A DNA stretch of 64,000 nt, from NCBI RefSeq assembly GCF_014646515.1, contig NZ_BMNK01000003.1:577456-641455 (forward strand), in the 5' to 3' direction. Every line of letters starts with the position of its first letter. The first letter of the stretch is position 1. The stretch is from Nonomuraea glycinis. GTDB taxonomy: Bacteria > Actinomycetota > Actinomycetes > Streptosporangiales > Streptosporangiaceae. The notes beneath the pieces were generated by a model. It worked only from the letters and a program-made list of their open reading frames with translations. It did no database searches and had not been told where the DNA came from. Below, one piece after another: positions 1-7,148 of the stretch. A program made the position numbers and the translations under genes.

Positions 1-78
1 CGGGAGGTCGAACTCACCGGTACTGACGCCGCCGAGGAACGCCTTCCATTCGGAGGGGGTGAAGACCAGTTTGGGGCC
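1..78 (-). pseudogene. 3' fragment of a DUF397 protein
   Basis: Read on the minus strand, positions 78 to 1 encode about 26 residues with the DUF397 C-terminal signature (GPKLVFTPSEWKAFLGG, then GEFD). DUF397 proteins are small actinomycete proteins usually paired with an XRE regulator. Going further upstream, beyond position 78, the same frame no longer resembles DUF397: the expected RDSKDP stretch is absent. Only the last third of the family is therefore visible. The C-terminal few codons lie outside the window. A recombination break is the simplest reading, but a divergent intact gene cannot be excluded. Confidence 0.5.
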
Positions 79-411
79 TATGCAACCGCATCTGGTGGTC
101 GGTGACAGCGCGCTCCGCCGGGCCGACCCGAACGTCCGAGCAAGCCATGTCGAGGCATTCACCGGAGAACTTGCCAGGGAGGGCAGTTCTCCTGCGATTC
201 CCACATCTCGAAGGGCACGAAGAGACTGGCGGGGCACCATCGACAGGCACGTCCGGTCTGGATCTCATCGCCCATCGAAGTTTCCGCTTAACATCGGACA
301 ACCGACGGATTGATCGGTCGAGTATCCGCGCACAACCGTCAGTTACGTGATGATTATGTTACTTCAACAGGTTACCGTGTCGCTCGGCATCGCACAGGGG
401 GCTTGGGGATC
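79..411. other. Intergenic, no gene recognised
   Basis: Several short open frames overlap here but none has family resemblance or a good ribosome binding site. The right part holds the promoter region of the gene starting at 412; no clear promoter stands out by eye. Confidence 0.4.
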
Positions 412-1638
412 GTGAGCGAATCTGTCAACGTGAGCGGGCCGATCGCCGGCCAATTGAATACTTCTCCTGACGATTTACCAGGCCATCCGAGACGCTGGCT
501 GACACCCCGGTCAGGTGCCCTCCTCCTTGTCTTTGCAATCGGTGTCGGCTTCCTCTATCTATATGGGAACAACAGGCCAGGACCAACGGCCTGGGACTGG
601 CATCCGAAACCCTATGATCCCCCTATGCAATACGCCTTCATCCCCGAGGGCTCGGAATGCCACAGCTGGCCTTCCAGACGCATCGATGAGGAGACCAAGC
701 CTCCATTGATAGGCTGCACCGAGAGGCGGTTGCACGTCAACTTCAAGAGCGGTGACGGAAGACGGGACATCGGCACGCCATATGGCGCGGGCTGCGGCGG
801 ATACCGCGGAGGAGTCAGCGTCGGCGACGACGATTGCTCAGGCGACATACCCCTCTATGACGCAGCCAGCCAGGTGGAGTTGAGCGAGAACAAACGTCGC
901 GGCATCGCTCTGCAAGTCAGCCGCGACGGCCACCGCGTCGCATACTTGAGCAAGAAGTACATGCGGTTCATGAGCTGGGACCTGCCGACAGCACAACTGA
1001 AGGCCATCTCGCCACGGCTGGACACGGCCCAAGCGCTGGATGAAGTCCGCGACCTGGCAATTTCTCCGGACGGCAAGTTCTTCGCGGTCTCCTTCGCCGG
1101 GGCTCAACCTCGCTTGCTGGTCACAGAGTTCGCCACCGGGCAGACCATCACCATTCCAGGGTTCTGCTCGATCCTCGGCATGAGCAGAGGCGCGTCCCGG
1201 ATCGCGACACAGAAAACGTGTACCGAATTTGACACAGGCAGCAGGGAGATCCTCCTGAAGCGAGACGGTGCCGTGCTCGGCGAATGGAGCGCTGTCGATT
1301 TTCCGGGATACCTCTCCCCCGATGGCCGGTCAATGCTGGCGATACTCCCCGAAGTCAGCGAAGACGGCGACGAGTACGCTGTCATCCGCGACGCCATGAC
1401 CGGCAAAGTCACCAGGAAACTCAAGCTCGACCTTCTCTCGGAACCGAGCGACGCCATAGAACATGCCTGGTTGACCAACGACGAGTACATCATCGAGGCG
1501 GAAACTCCCGAGCCCGACGGATCATTCGGCTACTACCGCTTCAATGTCAAAACGGGAGCCTCGCACAGAATTCGCGATCTCGGCCTGAACCCAGGCGAGA
1601 GCATCTCGCTGGGGATCGTCTTCGCGCGCGACCACTGA
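412..1638 (+). CDS. Single-span membrane protein with beta-propeller-like extracytoplasmic domain
   Basis: About 408 residues from the GTG at 412. I prefer this start because the upstream codons back to 310 look non-coding and GGGG lies just before the GTG. After about 30 polar residues comes one transmembrane segment (GALLLVFAIGVGFLYLY). The rest is exported and contains repeated strand motifs of TolB/WD40 type, such as DLAISPDGKFFAVSF and YLSPDGRSML. A conserved Cys-rich stretch (GAGCGGYRGG, DDDCSG) lies near the middle. Proteins of this build are often annotated as WD40-like hypotheticals. No enzymatic residues are recognised. It precedes, but is not clearly operonic with, the mau-like cluster. 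Confidence 0.7.
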   Translation: MSESVNVSGPIAGQLNTSPDDLPGHPRRWLTPRSGALLLVFAIGVGFLYLYGNNRPGPTAWDWHPKPYDPPMQYAFIPEGSECHSWPSRRIDEETKPPLIGCTERRLHVNFKSGDGRRDIGTPYGAGCGGYRGGVSVGDDDCSGDIPLYDAASQVELSENKRRGIALQVSRDGHRVAYLSKKYMRFMSWDLPTAQLKAISPRLDTAQALDEVRDLAISPDGKFFAVSFAGAQPRLLVTEFATGQTITIPGFCSILGMSRGASRIATQKTCTEFDTGSREILLKRDGAVLGEWSAVDFPGYLSPDGRSMLAILPEVSEDGDEYAVIRDAMTGKVTRKLKLDLLSEPSDAIEHAWLTNDEYIIEAETPEPDGSFGYYRFNVKTGASHRIRDLGLNPGESISLGIVFARDH

Positions 1639-2091
1639 GGTGCGCATGACGGGCCACGCCCGAACTCACTCGTACGGTGTCCGGAACTCCCGCGGTTCGG
1701 CAGAGAGTGGCTCCACGACGTGGGGTCGGCGTCGCGGTCGGCGGATACACGACATATCAGCGATGGAGCCTTACCTTTCGACAGCCGGGAAGGGTGGATG
1801 TCCGGCCGTACATCGGAACTACACCGATCGCGCCAGTACGCGTAGGTGACGCCCTCGACGGGTTCGGCTGACGGCATCCCTGACCTGGGAAAAGTTCGTC
1901 TCTGCCGGGAAGCCGCTCGGTGGCGGAGGGGCGTCAACACGATCTTGACGGTGGGTGGACCCCGTGAGATATTGCCACTCGATCTTCATGGAGTTCGGCG
2001 CAGGCGCCGGGCACTGACACTCCCCTGCCAGTTCCAATGCCCATCTGGGCTATTCGGCGTGCCCCCACCCCCTCCATGCGAAAGGCCCCCC
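1639..2091. other. Intergenic, nothing recognised
   Basis: About 450 bases with only overlapping short frames on both strands. No family resemblance, RNA gene or repeat is seen. The last 100 bases should carry the promoter of the gene at 2092. Confidence 0.4.
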
Positions 2092-2769
2092 ATGCAGATG
2101 CGCGCACCCAACGGACAACAGCTCACGGTCGACGGTAACCCTCAGCCCTTCATCGGCGGCTGGGCCTATCTCATCTGGGCCCACGGCCCCACCGGTGGCA
2201 TGCGGTTCCAGGTCACCCCGGCAGGGTCCGCCGAGCTCGTCTCCAAGCAGATGGGCGACTGGTCCCGCTTCACCGTGCGTGAGGCCCAATGGAACGGCGA
2301 CCGCATCATGTCGCTGGAGGACCCGGAGAGCGGGACCAACATGGTGTGGGTGGGACCGCACAACGAAGTCGCCACCTTCTTCACCGGCACGAACGTCCCC
2401 TTCGAAGCCTTCATGGACGTCCTGGCCAAGTTCGACATCCGGGACACGCCGGAAGGATTGACCATGCTGCCCCGGGCGGGATCGGGCCTGACGCTCGGCA
2501 ACCTGCTGGCGGTCAACACCATCGACCAGGTGTGCAATGTCCAGGTCAAACCGGCCGAGGAAGCGTCGGAGTCGATCCCGCGCTCCGCGGGCAAGCGGGT
2601 GCGCGGCGGCTCGATGTGGCGCGTCGACGAGCGCGACGAGGCCGGCGCCGTGCAGACCCGCTCAGCCTTCATGGTCAACGACAGCACCGCGACGACCGTG
2701 GTCGCCGCGCGCCCGGACGACGCGCGCTTCATCAGCGTCGTGGAGTCCATCTCGTGCAGGCTGAGCTAG
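2092..2769 (+). CDS. Conserved hypothetical protein at the head of the mau-like cluster
   Basis: About 225 residues starting at ATG 2092; another ATG follows at 2098. An open frame extends upstream to 1846, but its composition changes before 2092 and a purine-rich GAAAGG precedes the ATG. No signal peptide, transmembrane span or known motif is seen. The protein is rich in aromatic beta-strand patterns (GGWAYLIWAHGP, MVWVGPHNEVATFF) and has two cysteines (VCNVQV near residue 150 and the C-terminal SCRLS). The gene ends five bases before the thioredoxin-like gene, so the two are probably co-transcribed. I do not recognise the family. By position it could serve the Tat-exported cysteine-rich protein. 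Confidence 0.7.
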   Translation: MQMRAPNGQQLTVDGNPQPFIGGWAYLIWAHGPTGGMRFQVTPAGSAELVSKQMGDWSRFTVREAQWNGDRIMSLEDPESGTNMVWVGPHNEVATFFTGTNVPFEAFMDVLAKFDIRDTPEGLTMLPRAGSGLTLGNLLAVNTIDQVCNVQVKPAEEASESIPRSAGKRVRGGSMWRVDERDEAGAVQTRSAFMVNDSTATTVVAARPDDARFISVVESISCRLS

Positions 2770-2773
2770 ACCG

Positions 2774-3280
2774 ATGAGAGCATTCCTGGACTCGCTGACG
2801 GTTCTGTCCTTCCTGGGGACGGTGCTGCTGCTCTTCGCCTTCGCCGCGATGCTGAACATGGTCCGTGAACTGCAGGGCAAACTGCTGCAGGCGCAGGCGG
2901 CCGCACCGGCGGCGCCGGCCGTCAGGTCGGTGGACAGGTTCGGCTCCGCCGACGGTCTGCCGACCTTCGTCCTGGTCGTGTCGGAGCACTGCCCCAACTG
3001 CCGGGAGCGTGCCCACCACCTCGCCGCCGTGGCCGGGCCGGACCTGTCCGGCCACGCCGTGCTGCTGGCCTCCGCTGACCGTTGCGCCGAGTGGGTGGCG
3101 GCCGGCGAGGTCCTGCCCGTCATCGACGCCGCCCTGGTCGGCACGGTCGCCGTCGGCGCGACCCCGACGCTGGTCAAGTACGCCGCCGACGGGACCGAGG
3201 AATGGCGCAGAGTCGTCGGTTCCGATGACGATCTCGACGCCTTTCTCGCCGTCAGCCCTTCAGAGAGGTTAAGCGCATGA
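2774..3280 (+). CDS. Membrane-anchored thioredoxin-like protein (MauD-like)
   Basis: 168 residues. An N-terminal transmembrane anchor (residues about 8-30, VLSFLGTVLLLFAFAAML) is followed by an extracytoplasmic thioredoxin-like fold. The redox motif CPNC lies in VSEHCPNCRERAHH near residue 75, and the cis-proline loop is GATPTLVKY. MauD of methylamine dehydrogenase clusters is a thiol-disulphide protein of similar layout that helps form the many disulphides of the light chain. The gene overlaps the next one by four bases (ATGA), so it is translationally coupled to the cysteine-rich Tat substrate. An oxidising or isomerising role towards that protein is inferred from context. Confidence 0.75.
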   Translation: MRAFLDSLTVLSFLGTVLLLFAFAAMLNMVRELQGKLLQAQAAAPAAPAVRSVDRFGSADGLPTFVLVVSEHCPNCRERAHHLAAVAGPDLSGHAVLLASADRCAEWVAAGEVLPVIDAALVGTVAVGATPTLVKYAADGTEEWRRVVGSDDDLDAFLAVSPSERLSA

Positions 3281-3771
3281 CAGTCGATGTCGACAGCTAC
3301 TGGGCCGAGGTGCCCTCCGTGGAGGACGAGCCGGACAGCGGCAAGCGTCCCAGCCTGACGTGGTCGGTGCCCTCCCGCAGAACCGTCTTCAAGACCGCCG
3401 GCGTGCTGGGCGGCGCCCTGGCCCTGAACGTGCTGTCCGCCCTGCCGGGCAGGAACAACGCCGCCCAGGCGGTGGTGGGGAACGAGTACACCGACTGCGC
3501 CGGTTACAGCAGCAATGCCGGTTACAACAACAACACCAAGGTCTGCGTGGGCGCCCCCTACTCCAGGAGCTACTGCGGCGGCGACGGCTGGTTCGTGCGC
3601 TCCTCCGGCACCTGCTACAACAGCTACGCGATCAAGGCTTGTGGTGCGGGCAGCCTGACCGACAGGAACGCCTGGCGGTGGACGCACAGCGGCACCAAGT
3701 ACCGCTGTGCCGACGGAAACGTCGCCACCTGCGGGGGTACGACCTTCTACATCTGCTCCTGGGCCCTGTAA
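3277..3771 (+). CDS. Tat-exported eight-cysteine protein, methylamine dehydrogenase light-chain-like
   Basis: 164 residues. A cytoplasmic N-tail is followed by a twin-arginine signal (SRRTVFKTAGVLGGALAL, about residues 33-50). The exported part of about 95 residues has eight cysteines and several tryptophans (GDGWFVRSS, NAWRWTHSG, ICSWAL). The spacing TCYNSYAIKACG ... YRCADG ... TCGG ... FYICSW loosely follows the C-terminal half of methylamine dehydrogenase light chain (PF02975-type), and that subunit is also Tat-exported. It is shorter than a real MauA (about 130 mature residues) and no MauB or MauG is nearby, so a tryptophan tryptophylquinone cofactor cannot be assumed. It may be a structural or enzyme-inhibitor-like disulphide protein. 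Confidence 0.7.
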   Translation: MTVDVDSYWAEVPSVEDEPDSGKRPSLTWSVPSRRTVFKTAGVLGGALALNVLSALPGRNNAAQAVVGNEYTDCAGYSSNAGYNNNTKVCVGAPYSRSYCGGDGWFVRSSGTCYNSYAIKACGAGSLTDRNAWRWTHSGTKYRCADGNVATCGGTTFYICSWAL

Positions 3772-3777
3772 CACCAC

Positions 3778-4491
3778 GTGAGCAACGCCTTCGCCGCCAA
3801 CCGGGTCGCGCTCGGCCTCGCGCTGAGCGCGGCCCTGGTGATGGCCGCCCACCAGTTCTGGACCCCGTCGTTCGCCCTGCTCGCCTGGACGATGATGGGG
3901 GTGACCGCCGGGTTCTCGCTGTCCGGCTCCGTTTGAAGCCTCAACTCAGCGGACCTGCTGACCTCGTCGGTCTGGCGAGGCAAGTTACCGGTTTTCACCA
4001 TCGGTCTCATGCTCGGCGCACTGCTGGCCGGCCTCCTCACGGGGACGCTCGGCGGGCTGGCCTCGATCATCCCGGAGACCGTGCGGCTGTGGGCTCTCGC
4101 CCCGATCGTCGCCGTCATCATGCTCTTCGAGCTGGCCGGACGGCCGCTGTCGCTGCCGCAGAATCGCCGGCTCGTACCGCAGGACGTCATCCCTCGCTCC
4201 GACTTCTCCGGGCCGCTGCAGTTCGGCTTCGAGATGGGCACGGGTGTACGTACCTTCACCCCGACCGCGCTGCCTCACCTGCTCGTCCTGATCGTCGTGC
4301 TGGCCGGAGGACTCGGACCGGGCCTGCTGGCCGGGCTGGGCTTCGGCGTGGGCCGGGCGCTCATGCCGCTCACTCGCGCGCTCAGCGACGACCCACGCCG
4401 GTGGGACACGAAGCTGCTCGCTTCGACGGCCTGGGTGGGACGCCTGTGCGCCACCGGGTTCCTGTTGTCGCTCGCGCTCCTCTGGACATAG
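3778..4491 (+). pseudogene. Multi-span membrane protein of the mau-like cluster, interrupted by in-frame TGA
   Basis: Reading from GTG 3778, 52 codons encode a membrane-like sequence (ALGLALSAALVMAA ... FALLAWTMMGVTAGFSL) and end at TGA 3934-3936. The same frame continues without a gap through about 24 plausible codons into a long hydrophobic stretch (from ATG 4009, LGALLAGLLTGTLGGLA) and closes at 4491, exactly before the MauE-like gene. Together the frame would give about 237 residues with several membrane spans, which fits the place of MauF in mau clusters. One base change (for example CGA or TGG to TGA) explains the break. Alternatives are a sequencing error, readthrough, or a functional downstream protein from ATG 4009. 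Confidence 0.65.
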
Positions 4492-5034
4492 ATGACCATC
4501 TTCGACACTCTGCCTGCCTGCTTCGCCCTGGCGGGCGCCGTACTGCTGGTGATCGCCGCGGTGCGCCGCCGCGGCGACCTGACGAAGGTGATCAGAGCAC
4601 ACGACCTGCTCCCCTCCTTTCTGGTACGGCTCACGCCACTGGCCGGGCCCGCCGAGGGCTTGGCGGGAGCCGCCGTGCTGGCCGGGTGGCTGGCTGGAGA
4701 GGCCCGGCTGGTGCGGTTCGCCGCCGCGGCCGTGGCGCTCTGGTACCTGGCACTGGCCGCCTATCTGGCCGTACTGCTGCGGCGTAGGGGCAGGGTGCCG
4801 TGCGGATGCCTGGACGAGACCAGCCCGGCCTCGCCGCTGAAGGTCGGCCGTGCTGTACTGCTGGCAGTGGCCACGGCGCCGCTCGTCGCGGGTTGGCCGC
4901 CCGTACCTGCTGAGATGGGCGCCCGGCTGCTCGTCTGCGGGCTCGCCGCCGTGGTGGCGGGCTTCCTGATCGTCGCCGACAAGGTGGCCGATCTTCAGGG
5001 AACCTCCGCGGCCCACGGGCGGTCATCCAGGTGA
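4492..5034 (+). CDS. MauE/DoxX-like membrane protein with CGC motif
   Basis: 180 residues beginning with ATG directly after the preceding stop codon. It has four or five transmembrane segments: ACFALAGAVLLVIAAV, AEGLAGAAVLAGWLAG, LVRFAAAAVALWYLALAAYLAV, and two near the C-terminus. The motif VPCGCLDE followed by SPLKVGRAVLL is characteristic of the MauE branch of DoxX-like proteins, whose paired cysteines are thought to relay electrons to a periplasmic thiol partner. With the CPNC protein at 2774 it would make a membrane disulphide relay for the cysteine-rich Tat protein. The family call is firm; the substrate is inferred. Confidence 0.8.
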   Translation: MTIFDTLPACFALAGAVLLVIAAVRRRGDLTKVIRAHDLLPSFLVRLTPLAGPAEGLAGAAVLAGWLAGEARLVRFAAAAVALWYLALAAYLAVLLRRRGRVPCGCLDETSPASPLKVGRAVLLAVATAPLVAGWPPVPAEMGARLLVCGLAAVVAGFLIVADKVADLQGTSAAHGRSSR

Positions 5035-5056
5035 CTCCGAGAGAGGATCATCAGTC

Positions 5057-5566
5057 GTGAACCGCACGATCGTGACGCTCCTCGCGCTGCTCTGCGCCTG
5101 CGCCGCCTGCGGCACGGAGCCGGTGAAGGCCGACCCGGCCTCCCTCCTCCTGGAGCCGGGCCAGTTGAAGGACGGCCGTACGTGGACGGTCGCGAGCACC
5201 TCGCACGGCACCTGGCGAGACCTGGACGAAAGCCTGGTGCCCTGCGGGAAGCGGGTCATCGTGCCGATGGAGGCCACGACCTGGTGGCGTTCCTTCACGG
5301 CGACGGACGGCACCGCGATGACGCAGGTCGTGGCGAGCGGGGTGGACGCCATGAACGCCTTCAAGTTCTTCTACGCGGAGTGCGGCGCGGTCGGCACCGT
5401 GACCTCGACGGTCGGGCCCAAGAACATCGCGCGCCACGACGGCGAGGTGGAGGTGGCGGCGATGTCGAAGGACAGGTTCATCGTGCTCGCCGGCACCGGC
5501 TCTGACACCGAGCTCCAGCGGTTCGCGGAGACCGCGCGCACCCACCTGGACACTGTCCCGTCCTAG
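5057..5566 (+). CDS. Small exported lipoprotein, sensor-domain-like
   Basis: 169 residues from GTG 5057, with GAGAGGA about nine bases upstream. The N-terminus is a short hydrophobic signal ending in a lipobox-like CAAC (LLCACAACGTEP). The mature domain (DPASLLLEPGQLKDGRTW ... RFIVLAGTGSDTELQRFAETARTHL) resembles the PknH-like extracellular or sensor lipoprotein domains common in actinomycetes, with cysteines at VPCGKR and YAECGAV that could pair. It is the last gene of the mau-like run, 22 bases after the MauE-like gene. Role unknown. Confidence 0.65.
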   Translation: MNRTIVTLLALLCACAACGTEPVKADPASLLLEPGQLKDGRTWTVASTSHGTWRDLDESLVPCGKRVIVPMEATTWWRSFTATDGTAMTQVVASGVDAMNAFKFFYAECGAVGTVTSTVGPKNIARHDGEVEVAAMSKDRFIVLAGTGSDTELQRFAETARTHLDTVPS

Positions 5567-5865
5567 ACGTGTTCGGGGCGGCATACGGCCCCTCACGCAC
5601 GCCGGCACACTTCCGACGCTGTCAGCGGCACCTTTCGCATGAGCATCGACATAAGCCCCTGGATCGCCGCACAACGGGATCGGAGCGGCTGGGCGCTGTG
5701 TTTCTGCCCCTGCGAGCCCACGACCGGCGATAGGAGGGGGCAGGGGGTGTGGGCGGGGCGCTGACGTGGGGGATGCGGGGAAGTTCGATCTCGGGGTCAC
5801 CGTAACAGCCGCATCCACCTTTGACCAGATATAAGCGGAAGTTCCGCGTCTTTCGCCGTTACTTA

Positions 5866-5905
5866 TTGACATTTGATCGAAAATGGCGCGTACTTCGATC
5901 GAAAG
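5866..5905 (+). promoter_or_regulatory. Candidate promoter with paired TTYGATCGAAA sites
   Basis: TTGACA at 5866-5871 is followed after a long 19-base spacer by TACTTC at 5891. Two near-identical palindromic boxes, TTTGATCGAAAA (5872-5883) and CTTCGATCGAAAG (5893-5905), sit 22 bases apart, about two helical turns. One lies over the spacer and one over the -10. The first downstream gene is the laccase at 6034. The remainder of 5567-6033 holds no recognisable gene. Confidence 0.45.
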
Positions 5906-6033
5906 TCGATCTCATTGACTCCGCAGCATCACCCATCATGACGCGACCGGTCCAGGCCAGGCCCATGTCGTGCGCGTAAGCAGTGTCCCGAGCACCCGCA
6001 AGTCGCCCTCAAAGCGTCACCGATTGGGGAACC

Positions 6034-7032
6034 ATGACCGAGGTAGGCAGAGGCATGGCGAAAAGCCTGCTCTCCCGGCGTGTCTTCACCACGTCCGCGA
6101 CGGCTGCCGCGCTGGCAGCATTGGTCCCGGCGAATCAGACCGCGGCGTCGACCCAGGCCCGTACGGCCGGCACGACCATGGGCGCGGTCCGCCGCATCAC
6201 CCTGTACGCCGAGCGGCTGGAGGACGGCCAGCTGGGCTACGGCCTGGAGCCCGGCAATGCCACGATTCCCGGGCCGCTCATCGAGCTGGTCGAGGGCGAC
6301 ACGCTGGAGATCGAGCTGGTCAACAACCTGGACGTGACGGCGAGCCTGCACGCCCACGGGGTGAACTACGACGTGGCCAGCGACGGTACGCGACTGAACG
6401 ACAGCGTGGTCGAGCCCGGGAGCCGGCGCACCTACATCTGGCGCACCCACGCGCAGGGCAGGCGCGTGGGCGGCGCCGGCATCGAGCCCGGCAGCGCAGG
6501 CTACTGGCACTACCACGACCACGTGGTGGGGACCGATCACGGCACGATCGGCATCCGGCGGGGGTTGTACGGCCCGCTGGTGGTCCGGCGGAAGACGGAC
6601 GTCAGGCCGGACAAGACGTTCACCGTCGTCTTCAACGACATGATGATCAACAATCGCCCCGCGCACGCCGCGCCGGAGTTCGTCGCCAAGGTCGGCGAGC
6701 GGGTGGAGTGGATCGTGATCACCCACGGCGAGTTCTACCACACGTTCCACATCCACGGGCACCGCTGGGCCGACAACCGCACCGGCCTGCTGGAGAGCCT
6801 TGAGGACCAGAGCCGGATCATCGACACCAAGATCACCGGGCCCGCCGAGTCGTTCGGCTTCCAGGTGATCGCGGGCGAGCGGGTCGGCCCGGGGGCGTGG
6901 ATGTACCACTGCCACGTCCAGAGCCACTCCGACATGGGGATGGCCGGCATCTTCACGGTGACGGACGCGGCCGGGAACGTGCCAGGTCAACCGGGCGGCG
7001 GTCACTCGGGCGGCGACCACTCGGGCCACTGA
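6034..7032 (+). CDS. Two-domain small laccase (multicopper oxidase)
   Basis: 333 residues from ATG 6034, which has GGGGA six bases upstream; ATG 6055 is an alternative. A Tat signal ([18 protein letters not shown]) indicates export in folded, copper-loaded form. All copper motifs are present: HAH at 106-108, HYHDH around 159-163, HTFHIHGH at 236-243 and YHCHVQSH at 291-298, with type-1 ligand Cys293, His298 and an axial Met303. Two cupredoxin domains and this length match the Streptomyces small laccase (SLAC/EpoA) family, which works as a trimer and oxidises phenols while reducing oxygen to water. The glycine- and histidine-rich tail may bind copper. It heads a run with two further exported proteins, one of them a cupredoxin. 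Confidence 0.92.
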   Translation: MTEVGRGMAKSLLSRRVFTTSATAAALAALVPANQTAASTQARTAGTTMGAVRRITLYAERLEDGQLGYGLEPGNATIPGPLIELVEGDTLEIELVNNLDVTASLHAHGVNYDVASDGTRLNDSVVEPGSRRTYIWRTHAQGRRVGGAGIEPGSAGYWHYHDHVVGTDHGTIGIRRGLYGPLVVRRKTDVRPDKTFTVVFNDMMINNRPAHAAPEFVAKVGERVEWIVITHGEFYHTFHIHGHRWADNRTGLLESLEDQSRIIDTKITGPAESFGFQVIAGERVGPGAWMYHCHVQSHSDMGMAGIFTVTDAAGNVPGQPGGGHSGGDHSGH

Positions 7033-7148
7033 CGGCCCGCCCCCGAGACCGGATCCGGTCTCCCATGCCGTACGAGCACGGCCCCACGCAGACATCCACG
7101 CCCCGGACCGCGGCCGACGGTCCGAATCACCCCCCAACCCAAGGAGCG

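Noticed and set aside
14..301. Minus-strand open frame of 95 codons
   Set aside because: It overlaps the better-supported DUF397 frame and has no family resemblance or start signal.
3934..3936. Selenocysteine codon
   Set aside because: No recognisable SECIS-like hairpin was seen directly after the TGA, and the protein type is not a known selenoprotein; a nonsense mutation is simpler.
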